A stretch of 17,393 nucleotides of DNA from Acidobacteriaceae bacterium (GTDB taxonomy: Bacteria > Acidobacteriota > Terriglobia > Terriglobales > SbA1): assembly GCA_019237515.1 (NCBI GenBank), contig JAFAGX010000614.1, forward strand, positions 1 to 17,393. Reading direction: 5' to 3'. The notes under the pieces were generated by a model. That model made no database searches, was not told where the DNA came from, and saw only the letters and a list, made by a program, of their open reading frames with translations. A program made the translations under genes and the position numbers. Positions 1-7,587 of this stretch are shown here, in pieces. Within the stretch, counting starts at the first letter, position 1. Each line of letters begins with the position of its first letter.

Positions 1-1
1 G

Positions 2-988
2 CTGTTGTTGGGAAAACACGAATTCGCAGCCGCCCGCGAAGAAGCCGTCAAGCTGAACAAGAGAATGCCCGATGACGTCATGGTGTACGGATTTCTCACC
101 GACGCGAACGCCGAGTTGGGGAATTACGACGAAGCCGAAAAAGCGGCTCAGCTCATGCTTAATTTGCGCCCCGGAAATTCTCCCGGTGTCACTCGCGCCG
201 CATACCTGCGAGAGTTGTTCGGCGACGTAGATGGCGCTCTCGAACTGATGAATATGGCGCTGGAATCGACCGGCCCGAGCGAGGTCGAAGATGCTGCCTG
301 GATTCATACCCAGATCGCACATCTGCAACTATCCGTTGGCAAACTTGACGACGCGGAAAAGAACCTTCAAAAGGCGCTCGCGATGTTTCCTGGATATCAC
401 TACGCACTGGGAAACCTGGCGAAAGTCCGAATTGCGCAGAAGCGCTACGGCGAAGCGGTCGAATTACTGCAGCAGCGTTATCAAGCTGCTCTGCATGCCG
501 AGAACCTCTACGATCTTGCTCAAGCCTTGCAACTGGCGGGGAAGACCGAAGAAGCAAACAAAGCTTTCGCCGATTTCGAGCAGAAATCGCTGCGAGAAAC
601 CACCATCGCGGACAACTCGAATCGCGAGCTGATCTTCTACTATGCCGATCACGCCCAACAACCGCTCAAGGCTCTGGAAGTGGCCGCCCGGGAGTTTGGC
701 CGCCGGCATGACGTCTACACTCTGGATTCCTACGCGTGGGCCCTTCACGTCAATGGCCGCAATAAAGAGGCGCGTCAGCAGATTGACGCGGCCTTGGCGG
801 TGGGCATTCGGGATGCCCGAATTTTCCGGCATGCAGGAGAGATTGCGCTTGCCGCAGGTGATCGCGCGGCCGCACAAAAATATTTTCATGAGGCTGCGAC
901 CTTAGATGCAGGGGACTCGATACCCACAGTCGCGACTTCGGCTCGTCTTTCAGATGCAGCGCAGCAGGCATCGCCCAATCGCCGGTAA
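2..988 (+). CDS. TPR-repeat protein, 5'-partial
   Basis: The frame is open from the first bases of the window to TAA at 986-988, so the true start lies upstream and about 328 C-terminal codons are seen. The protein is almost wholly helical tetratricopeptide-like repeats. Taking the TTG at 5-7 as residue 1, repeat-like units cover about residues 22-58, 59-91, 95-131, 132-163, 165-193 and 242-304, with typical patterns such as GNYDEAEKA, GKLDDAEKNLQKAL and GDRAAAQKYFHEA. It ends in a short polar tail. TPR arrays are protein-interaction scaffolds, and nothing here shows a catalytic domain. The stop is 53 nt before the ATG of the receptor gene downstream, so co-transcription is likely and a role in the cell envelope alongside that receptor is plausible. 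That role is inferred only from position. The missing N-terminus could carry a signal peptide or another domain. Confidence 0.85.
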   Translation: MLLGKHEFAAAREEAVKLNKRMPDDVMVYGFLTDANAELGNYDEAEKAAQLMLNLRPGNSPGVTRAAYLRELFGDVDGALELMNMALESTGPSEVEDAAWIHTQIAHLQLSVGKLDDAEKNLQKALAMFPGYHYALGNLAKVRIAQKRYGEAVELLQQRYQAALHAENLYDLAQALQLAGKTEEANKAFADFEQKSLRETTIADNSNRELIFYYADHAQQPLKALEVAAREFGRRHDVYTLDSYAWALHVNGRNKEARQQIDAALAVGIRDARIFRHAGEIALAAGDRAAAQKYFHEAATLDAGDSIPTVATSARLSDAAQQASPNRR

Positions 989-1041
989 AAGTGAGCTGCC
1001 GGTTTCTACCACTACTTATTTTGAACTGGACAAGGCATACT

Positions 1042-3357
1042 ATGACCCGCACCAGACTTCAAAACTTGACCGTGCGAACTGTGTGGCGCATCAGCTCTGC
1101 TTTCTTATTCTGGTGCTGGCTTGTCCTTCCTGCATCGGCATCGAGCCGATTGTCGGGAAATCTCACAGACCCCTCCGGAGATGCTGTCCCCGGCGCGACG
1201 ATTCGTCTGTTGCATTTGGCTGATTCTTCATCCAACCAAACGCATACAGATAGCCAGGGTCAATTCTCCTTTGCGAATCTGAACACCGGGGAATACCACT
1301 TGGTCGCGGAATTCCCCGGCTTTGCGACCGTTACGCGAACCATTACGCTCGCCGACACACAGATTCGAACTGAAACCATCCAGTTTTCGACGGTCGCTTC
1401 ACAAACCGAATCCGTAACCGTTACTGCCGATGTAAATGAAATTAGCGTTTCCAACCCCGATCCTGCTGAGCGGGTTTTTGTGCGCGAAGACTTGCTCGAT
1501 GCAAATCCAGGGCGGCCGGGGGCGCCGGTTTCGATTCCTGGATATCCCATTGAAACCGCGTCCAGCGGGATTAAGGCACCACAATACTTTGCGCCGGGAG
1601 TTGCCGGTGATCATGGCGAACCGATCGCGCAGTTCATCGCCGCCGGCGGCTATCTCATTCCGAACAATTTATCGGCAAATGCCCACGGCAATGGATACGC
1701 CGATCCCAACATTTTTGTGCCACAGACTCTGGAGAGCGTGCAGATCGACGGCGGCGCTTTCAACGTCAGAGAAGGAAATCACTCGGTCAACCTGGCGGCA
1801 ACCTATGGTCTGCGTTCCCGTCTCGATCCATTTCTTACCATTACCGGCGATCACCGTGACGCCGACGTCGCGGCGGGATTCAGTCCGGGGCCGGAATCGT
1901 GGCTGGCATTCGAAGCCTCGTACGGAAATGGATTTCTCGACCGGTTTGAGCATCGCCAGCAATATAAGTTTAACGGCGAACGTATCTTCGATCTCGGTTC
2001 ACATCGATTGGCCCTGGTTGGAATTGGATACTATGGCCATTCATACGTTCCCGGATTAGTGCCCATCTTCGCCCGAAACTTAAATGATGTAAATGTTCCG
2101 AACTATGGCGATACGATTGATCCTCGACAGAAAGATCAAACACACACGGCTTTGCTGGCTCTGACCGACACCTGGCAGCTCAGCAGCAGCCAGTAGTTGC
2201 AACTATCCGGTTTCTTTAGAACTTACAATCTCGCTTTATTCTCTGATTTTGGGCAGGGACTTATCCGCCAGAGCGAGTTTCGAACTGTGGGCGGCACCAG
2301 CGCCGAATACCTGAAGAAGTTCGGCGATTTTCTTTCGTTGCTAGGTGGTTTGGATTACGAACGCGAAGCGCCGCGACGCGACGACCTTGACCACTACGGT
2401 TTTTTCAATCGAACTCGGCCCGGCTACTACGGACCTTTTACCCCGATCGACGGAAACAACGTTACGATTGCATCGATCACTCCCTATGTGGCAGCTGAGG
2501 GTGGGCTTTCCCGCTACTTCCGTTATTATCTCGGATGGCGGCGAGATCAAATCAGCTTCGACAACCGAGACTTACTGGCTTCGCAGAATTCTTCCCAAAA
2601 ATGGATAGGGATTAATTCGCCGAAAGCAACTTTCAGTTTCTTGCCTACAGATTGTCGATTTATCCCGCTCGTCTCGCTGAGCTTCGGAGAAGCCTTCTTC
2701 ACCGAAGACCCGCGAATTGGCTTGGGGAATAGTGCTGGTACTCCCGTATCTCGCTCGCAGTCCTATCAGCTGGTTGTCAGCAAGACGACTCACCGGACTG
2801 ACGTTCGGTTGACGCTAGGGCACGTCACGAACAGTGCGGAACTCGCGAAAATCGACCCCGATACTGGCCTCCAGTTCAACCAAGGACCCAGCCGGCTTCG
2901 CTTCGTGATGCTCTCTTTCCGTCACGATTTTGCACTGGGCTCGCTTCAGGCAAGCTTCTCCAAAGCCGACGCGCGCGATCTCGACTCGGGAGATCCGACG
3001 CCGGAAGCTCCACGTACAATCGTCGATTTTCTGGGGACGATCCAAAGACTTCCGCTGCACCTGCAGGCGAAAGGCGAGTTCGAATTTGTGGGAAGGAAGC
3101 CGCTGGGAACAGGATGCGATCCGCAGAACTTGAATGCTGAGTGCGTTGGAACTCCAGTCAAGGAACTCCGCGGTGCTTTGGTTCGCCCACTCCTGAATGG
3201 ACGGCTCGATGTGGGGGTGAATTTTCTGGTGGCAGGCGGCTACAGTGGGCAGACTACAGAGAATTTCTATCCCTCGGAAATTCAAGAGGTCGTCGGAGTG
3301 CGGGTCCCATCCTATGCAAGTGTAAGTTTCACCTACAATTTCGGTTCTAGCCGCTGA
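1042..3357 (+). pseudogene. TonB-dependent receptor with carboxypeptidase-regulatory-like domain, interrupted by in-frame TAG
   Basis: Two open stretches lie in the same frame on either side of a single TAG (2194-2196). Read through, they give one coherent 771-codon outer-membrane receptor. I prefer ATG 1042 over the upstream GTG at 991 because it begins a signal peptide (MTRTRLQ, then a hydrophobic run ending near LPASASS) and has AAGG 6 nt upstream. Residues about 36-115 form a carboxypeptidase-regulatory-like beta sandwich (SGNLTDPSGDAVPGATIRL, later GEYHLVAEFPGF). A plug-like part follows at about 120-255 (QTLESVQIDGGAF), then beta-barrel sequence ending in SFTYNFGSSR. The break is codon 385, in the context SSSQ-stop-LQLSGFF. 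A single C-to-T change of CAG (Gln) to TAG would explain it. No frameshift or other stop is seen. A TTG directly follows the TAG, but no ribosome-binding site precedes it. Either a recent nonsense mutation, a sequencing or assembly error, or suppression could account for this. As written, the product would be truncated in the barrel and non-functional. Confidence 0.85.
2194..2196 (+). other. Premature amber codon in receptor gene
   Basis: TAG lies in frame between CAG (Gln) and TTG (Leu). The preceding codons are AGC AGC AGC CAG, a Ser/Gln-rich periplasmic loop or strand junction. Coding sequence in the same frame resumes at once and continues for 386 codons to the natural barrel end. Confidence 0.9.
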
Positions 3358-3673
3358 AATTCCCACAGATCGAACGGCACATCGCTGCTCGGTGAATATA
3401 GCTAGGCGGGCCACAAGTCGGTTTCGCGGACTCGAAGCCCGTTGCCAGCCATTTTCCAGATTGGCGACAATGCACGAGCCGCGCAGTTAGCTACGGCGAT
3501 TGTTTGTCACTGATTTGCTCAGACGCTAGCTGCGTTCATTCTGATTCTCGCGCGTTCGAAAATCTCTGCGCTCCTCAATGCTGGTCCGAAATTGCGCCGA
3601 TTGCTCGCCTGTTTCGTTATAGACTCTTTGTGGTTATAGCCTCTTTGAGGCCGTCACTATCTGAGCTTCGGCC
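3358..3673. other. Non-coding gap between receptor gene and CoA-transferase gene
   Basis: This stretch of 316 bases has no convincing gene. An open frame from 3504 into the next gene has no family-like protein character and runs out of frame with the CoA-transferase. I see no strong hairpin followed by T residues, so no intrinsic terminator for the receptor gene is called. No good TTGACA/TATAAT pair stands out. The one structured element is the imperfect tandem repeat at 3616-3649, listed separately. Confidence 0.6.
3616..3649 (+). repeat. Imperfect 17-nt tandem repeat upstream of CoA-transferase gene
   Basis: Copy 1 (3616-3632) reads GTTATAGACTCTTTGTG and copy 2 (3633-3649) reads GTTATAGCCTCTTTGAG. 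They match at 15 of 17 positions and are directly adjacent, ending 24 nt before the ATG at 3674. Position suits a regulatory site or leader element, but it could also be a chance slippage duplication. No function is claimed. Confidence 0.5.
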
Positions 3674-5041
3674 ATGCCCGCTGAAACGATCTCTCCTGAA
3701 CACGCTGCCAGCTTCGTCAAATCCGGCATGTGGCTGGACTACGGCGCGACGCTCTGTGAGCCGGATGTTTTCGATAAGGCGTTAGCTGCGAGAAAGGGCA
3801 AACTCGAGAATGTCAAGATCCGCTCCTGCCTCTCGATGCGTCCACGTGCCGTGATCGAAGAAGATCCAGAAGGCAATCATTTCCACCTTTTCAGTTGGCA
3901 TTTCTCGACTTACGAGCGCCGAAAGCACGACGTCGGCCGCTGTAACTACACGCCGCTAAATTTGGGAGAGGTGCCGGATTATTACCGGCGCTTTCTTGAT
4001 CCTGTTGACATCGCCATCCTCAAGACTTGTCCGATGGACGACGGGGGATACTTCAATTTTGGCCCGACGAACCTCTGGCAACGGGCAGTGATCGAACGCG
4101 CCAAACTGGTAATCGTCGAACTCAATCGCCAGATGCCATACGTCTTCGGCAAAGACAACGGCGTACACGTAAGCGAGGTCGATTTCATCATCGAGGGCGA
4201 CGATCAGCCAAACGCAGAGTTACCTAATCCGGAGCCAAGCGATATTGACCGAATGGTGGCCCGCCGTATTGCCGCAGAAGTAGAGGATGGCTCCTGTCTT
4301 CAGATCGGAATCGGTGGAATGCCCAACGCTGTGTGCTCTTTGTTGCTGGAAGCCGGAGTCAAGGATTTGGGAATTCATACGGAGATGATGACCGAAGGCC
4401 TCGGGCTGCTTTATCGTTCAGGGAGGGTGACTGGTTCGCGGAAGACATTAGATCCAGGCAAAGTGGTTTATACCTTTGCGCTGGGCTCGCCCGCCCTTTA
4501 TGCCACCGCCAACCGCAACCCGGATTTGTACTGCCACCAGGTGGACTATACGAATTCGCCGCACATCATCATGCAAAACGAGAAGGTAGTCTCAATCAAC
4601 AACACTACACAGATCGATCTCCAGGGCCAGGTGGCTTCAGAATCTGACGGCTGTCGTCACATCAGTGGCACCGGAGGACAACTGCAGTTCGTGCGCGGCG
4701 CTTACGCGTCCAAGGGAGGCAAGTCGTTCATCTGCCTTTCGTCAACTTACGAAAAGCGAGGCGAGCGGCGAAGCCGCATCGTGTTCACTCTTACTCCCGG
4801 CAACATCGTGACCACGCCCCGCTCAGATGTGATGTATGTAGTTAGCGAATTCGGAATGGTCAATTTGAAAGGGAAGTGCGTTGCGGAACGGGCTAAAGCG
4901 ATCATTGCGCTCGCCCATCCCGATTTCCGCGAGAATCTGGAACGACAAGCCTACGAAAACCGGTTGATTCCCCGTGGTGTTTCTTTTTGTTCACCAGGAA
5001 ACCAGTCCGAGGATTTGCGGGAAACCCAAGATTTGCGGTGA
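3674..5041 (+). CDS. Acetyl-CoA hydrolase/transferase-family CoA-transferase (butyryl-/4-hydroxybutyrate-CoA:acetate type)
   Basis: This cytosolic 455-residue enzyme is expected to move CoA between acyl-CoA and a free carboxylic acid through a glutamyl-CoA thioester. It shows the family's key blocks: NGVHVSEVDFI (162-172), LQIGIGGMPNAV (209-220), LGIHTEMMTEGL (232-243), DLQGQVASES (315-324), GTGGQLQFVRGA (332-343), TTPRSDVMYVVSEFG (380-394) and IIALAHPDFRE (410-420). Glu237 in HTEM aligns with the catalytic Glu of clostridial 4-hydroxybutyrate CoA-transferase (HSEM), so the active site looks intact. The length is near the usual 430-450, with a polar tail of about 20 residues after residue 435 that is not a recognised family feature. 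The Shine-Dalgarno is weak. The next gene begins 43 nt after the stop, so the two are likely co-transcribed. Family members with this architecture differ in acyl substrate (acetate, propionate, butyrate, 4-hydroxybutyrate), so the substrate is left open. Confidence 0.9.
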   Translation: MPAETISPEHAASFVKSGMWLDYGATLCEPDVFDKALAARKGKLENVKIRSCLSMRPRAVIEEDPEGNHFHLFSWHFSTYERRKHDVGRCNYTPLNLGEVPDYYRRFLDPVDIAILKTCPMDDGGYFNFGPTNLWQRAVIERAKLVIVELNRQMPYVFGKDNGVHVSEVDFIIEGDDQPNAELPNPEPSDIDRMVARRIAAEVEDGSCLQIGIGGMPNAVCSLLLEAGVKDLGIHTEMMTEGLGLLYRSGRVTGSRKTLDPGKVVYTFALGSPALYATANRNPDLYCHQVDYTNSPHIIMQNEKVVSINNTTQIDLQGQVASESDGCRHISGTGGQLQFVRGAYASKGGKSFICLSSTYEKRGERRSRIVFTLTPGNIVTTPRSDVMYVVSEFGMVNLKGKCVAERAKAIIALAHPDFRENLERQAYENRLIPRGVSFCSPGNQSEDLRETQDLR

Positions 5042-5070
5042 CCAGTTTCAGCGATTTGCTACGCGCAGAA

Positions 5071-5076
5071 CGGAGG
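5071..5076 (+). promoter_or_regulatory. Shine-Dalgarno fixing the start of the crotonase-like gene
   Basis: CGGAGG stands 8 nt before ATG 5085. The longer open frame begins at ATG 4974, inside the CoA-transferase gene, and adds 37 residues without family character. The ribosome-binding site therefore supports the later ATG. Confidence 0.7.
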
Positions 5077-5084
5077 CATGTCTT

Positions 5085-5891
5085 ATGCGCGCCGACGCTA
5101 CTTTGCCAGCGGAAGAGCCGTTTGTTCTGAGAACCGTCGTGAACGAAGTGGCTACCCTCACCCTCAATCATCCCCAGCGATTCAATCCGTTGTCGAGCCA
5201 AATGATTGCCGCGATACAAGCCGAGCTGGATGCGATCGCCAGTGATCTTTCATTACGGGTTGTGATCCTCGCCGCTGAGGGAAAGGGCTTCTGCGCAGGG
5301 CACGACCTCAAGGAGATGCGCGCTCACACGAAGGACAAAAGCTGGCAGCGGGGCCTGTTCGATGCCTGCAGCCGAATGATGATCTCGCTTACAGAGATGC
5401 CGCAGCCGGTGATTGCCCGCGTGCAGGGGATTGCCACGGCAGCGGGCTGCCAACTCGTGTCGATGTGCGATTTAGCGGTAGCAGCCGACACGGCGACGTT
5501 CGCCATGCCGGGAGTCAACATTGGTGTGTTCTGTTCGACGCCAGCGGTGGGCGTGGTGCGGAACATTGGCCGGAAGCGAGCGATGGAAATGTTACTGACT
5601 GGCGAGCCGATCGATGCCGCAACCGCACTATCTTGGGGGCTCGTGAACCGCGTTGTTCCTGCCGACAAGCTGGACGCTGAGATCCGGCGATTCACCGAGA
5701 TTATTCTGTCCCGCAGTGGGGCCACGATCCGCTTCGGCAAGCAAGCGTTCTACGGCCAGATCGATCGACCCCTTGGGGCAGCCTACGACGTCGCCAGTGA
5801 AGTGATGTCATGCAATCTACTTTTGGAAGATGCCGCGGAAGGGATTGATGCCTTCCTTCAGAAACGCGCCGCCAGCTGGCGCGGGAAATAA
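5085..5891 (+). CDS. Enoyl-CoA hydratase/isomerase (crotonase) family protein, ECHDC3-like, lacking both catalytic Glu
   Basis: This 268-residue crotonase-fold protein is the usual single-domain length. The first oxyanion-hole block is GKGFCAGHDLKEM (67-78) and the second is VQGIATAAGCQLVSMCDLAVA (113-133), followed by ATFAMPGVNIGVFCSTPAV and the helix LLTGEPIDAATALSWGLVNRVV (170-191). CoA binding and thioester stabilisation should be intact. However, the positions that hold Glu144 and Glu164 in rat mitochondrial crotonase are Gln123 (in GCQL) and Gly143 (in MPGV). Classical hydration of enoyl-CoA is therefore unlikely. HDLKEM and the missing glutamates resemble the poorly understood ECHDC3 group. 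It could act as another thioester enzyme or have a non-catalytic role. It follows the CoA-transferase gene by 43 nt. The start at 5085 has a good ribosome-binding site. Confidence 0.88.
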   Translation: MRADATLPAEEPFVLRTVVNEVATLTLNHPQRFNPLSSQMIAAIQAELDAIASDLSLRVVILAAEGKGFCAGHDLKEMRAHTKDKSWQRGLFDACSRMMISLTEMPQPVIARVQGIATAAGCQLVSMCDLAVAADTATFAMPGVNIGVFCSTPAVGVVRNIGRKRAMEMLLTGEPIDAATALSWGLVNRVVPADKLDAEIRRFTEIILSRSGATIRFGKQAFYGQIDRPLGAAYDVASEVMSCNLLLEDAAEGIDAFLQKRAASWRGK

Positions 5892-6019
5892 CAAAACATT
5901 TGGTCAAGCTCACCGCGGAACAGCGATCGGGGCCCCTGCCACGTGAACTCGGATTGCACGGCATCCGCGACGCATTCCGATACTGACGCTAGCGCACATC
6001 GCATTCCGTCAGAGCTTCT

Positions 6020-6049
6020 TTGACAATGTAACCTGGTAATGTCTAGTAT
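6020..6049 (+). promoter_or_regulatory. Candidate sigma70 promoter for the amidohydrolase gene
   Basis: A perfect -35 box TTGACA (6020-6025) is followed after 18 nt by TAGTAT (6044-6049), which matches 4 of 6 bases of TATAAT. It would give a leader of roughly 110 nt before ATG 6167. It lies in the 275-nt gap after the crotonase-like gene, consistent with a separate transcript. No experimental support is available. Confidence 0.45.
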
Positions 6050-6063
6050 GTAAATAGACATTA
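6037..6063. promoter_or_regulatory. Perfect 9-bp inverted repeat, candidate operator
   Basis: TAATGTCTA (6037-6045) and TAGACATTA (6055-6063) are exact reverse complements separated by 9 nt, giving 18 nt centre to centre. The repeat overlaps the candidate -10 box and probable transcription start, the place expected for a repressor operator. It is AT-rich against a GC-richer background and lacks a T run, so a terminator is unlikely. No regulator gene is encoded in this window, so the binding protein is unknown. Confidence 0.5.
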
Positions 6064-6166
6064 TTTCATTAAGCTCCGGCAGGCTTTCAGTCTCGAAACG
6101 TGATACATTGCGGCACCCGGGATGGCGAAAGCCGACTATACTGCCAACCTTGCGCGAGAGGTGGGT

Positions 6167-7552
6167 ATGAAACGCATCGTACTTGTTTGTTTCACTGTTC
6201 TGCTTGCTGGAACTTTGCACGCGCAAACAACTTCAGCGGTACTGGTACTCCGGGGTGGGACCCTGGTCGACGTGGCGTCCGGCAAGGAAATCCCTGACAG
6301 CATCATTCTTATAAGAGGCGACCGGATCGAGAAGGTCGGCTCCGGAAACATGGCCATTCCTGATGGCGCACAGACCATCGACGCGGCTGGCAAATGGATC
6401 GTTCCAGGGCTTATCGATTCCCACGCACACGCGGAGAATCCAGACGAGACGCCGTTCAGTTTGTACCTGGCGAATGGCGTAACTACGATTCGCAATCCCG
6501 GTGGGAACATCACCGTACTGCGACTAACGCGTGACCGGCTTTTGCGCGGCGAGCTTATTGGCCCGCGATTATTTTTCTCCGGGCCTCTTCTGGACGGAAT
6601 CCCGCCGGTATGGCCGGACATGAGTTTGCTCGTCGATACCCCCCAACGGGCAACGAGTGCCGTAAATTTTCTGGCGGACCAGGGCGTGGACTTTGTAAAG
6701 GTTTATAACAACGTGAAGGAACCGGAGCTCAAGGCGATCATTGAGACAGCGAAGGAACGGGGACTGCCGGTCGCCGGGCATATACCGCGTTCGATGACCA
6801 TGACCCGTGCCATCGAACTGGGAATGACAAGACTTGAACATATTCGGATTACCGGGAGAGAGATGCTAAGTGCCGAAGAGGCAGAGAAAATCGATCCTCT
6901 ACCCTTGGGACGGCGCGAACCAACGCTGTGGCAGCGATTTGATTTGCAGTCGGAAAAAATGCAAGCACTGGTCCAACGGCTCGCAAAAAGCAAAATATTC
7001 CTGGATCCAACGCTTCTCATAACGGAGATAACGGAAGTACCTAATATGGATGCTGAGAAGAATGATCCTAATAATAAGTATCTGCCGCCGAAAATCGTGG
7101 AACGGGACATCAACCTTAAAAGCCCCATTTATGAGCTTCCCGCCGAACTCCAGGCCGCTGGAGTTGAAGCATTCCAAAAACAGGAGAAGTTTGTGGGAAT
7201 GTGCAACCAAGCTGGAGTGAAGATTATTGCGGGCACGGACGGACCAAGTATAGGAAGTCTATTGCCCGGCTTTGGATTGCACCACGAATTGGAATTGTTG
7301 GTGGCCTCCGGGCTCAGCCCCTTGCAAGCGCTACGCGCGGCAACTTCGACTGCGGCGGAAGCTCTCGGCAAGAACGATCGGCTGGGAACGGTCGAGGCTG
7401 GAAAGTTTGCAGACATGATCGTTCTGGACGCCGACCCTCTGCAAGATGTTCACAACCTTACGAAGATAAGTTTGCTGGTGCAAGGCGGAAAAACTTACTC
7501 CCCAGATGCTCTGTTACAACAAGCCTGGGCACAAGCAAACAAGAAGCCTTGA
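6167..7552 (+). CDS. Secreted metal-dependent amidohydrolase (imidazolonepropionase/prolidase-like)
   Basis: This hydrolase of the amidohydrolase superfamily is expected in the periplasm. ATG 6167 begins a clear signal peptide (MKRIVLVCFTVLLAGTLHAQ, cleavage after about residue 20) and has GAGGTG just upstream. An in-frame ATG at 6122 would add 15 residues before the signal peptide and is less likely. The 461-residue protein has the N-terminal beta sandwich (LRGGTLVDVASGKEI), then the metal ligands of the TIM barrel: GLIDSHAHAE (His86, His88), VKVYNN (Lys178, probably carboxylated), VAGHIPRS (His205), RLEHIRITG (His225) and IIAGTDGPS (Asp358). The C-terminal AGKFADMIVLDADP block is typical. 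All ligands for a binuclear centre are present. Relatives hydrolyse Xaa-Pro dipeptides, N-acyl amino acids or lactams, and the substrate here is not predictable. It is similar in layout to the amidohydrolase at the right edge, including a GPR..GPL.DG..P.WP segment. Confidence 0.9.
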   Translation: MKRIVLVCFTVLLAGTLHAQTTSAVLVLRGGTLVDVASGKEIPDSIILIRGDRIEKVGSGNMAIPDGAQTIDAAGKWIVPGLIDSHAHAENPDETPFSLYLANGVTTIRNPGGNITVLRLTRDRLLRGELIGPRLFFSGPLLDGIPPVWPDMSLLVDTPQRATSAVNFLADQGVDFVKVYNNVKEPELKAIIETAKERGLPVAGHIPRSMTMTRAIELGMTRLEHIRITGREMLSAEEAEKIDPLPLGRREPTLWQRFDLQSEKMQALVQRLAKSKIFLDPTLLITEITEVPNMDAEKNDPNNKYLPPKIVERDINLKSPIYELPAELQAAGVEAFQKQEKFVGMCNQAGVKIIAGTDGPSIGSLLPGFGLHHELELLVASGLSPLQALRAATSTAAEALGKNDRLGTVEAGKFADMIVLDADPLQDVHNLTKISLLVQGGKTYSPDALLQQAWAQANKKP

Positions 7553-7587
7553 ACGTCGCACGATTTTCCCTGCATGATTTCGCACTT

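Noticed and set aside
2194..2196. Amber codon as programmed pyrrolysine or other recoding
   Set aside because: A receptor barrel has no known need for pyrrolysine, no recoding structure or Pyl machinery is visible, and a single CAG-to-TAG change explains the codon fully.
2815..3414. Open frame of 199 codons antisense to the receptor gene's 3' half
   Set aside because: The plus-strand frame encodes recognisable barrel sequence; the antisense product has no motif and no ribosome-binding site.
3428..3436. T-arm-like TTCGAGTCC on the minus strand, hinting at a tRNA
   Set aside because: The flanking bases do not form a 5-bp T stem and I could not fit an acceptor stem, D arm or anticodon arm around it.
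3504..3785. Open frame of 93 codons before the CoA-transferase gene
   Set aside because: It overlaps the start of the well-supported CoA-transferase in another frame, has no recognisable protein character and no ribosome-binding site.
4974..5084. N-terminal extension of 37 residues on the crotonase-like protein
   Set aside because: It overlaps the CoA-transferase gene, has no family similarity, and a good Shine-Dalgarno points to ATG 5085.
5929..5936. GGGGCCCC palindrome after the crotonase-like gene as a terminator
   Set aside because: There is no loop and no following T run, so it does not fit an intrinsic terminator.
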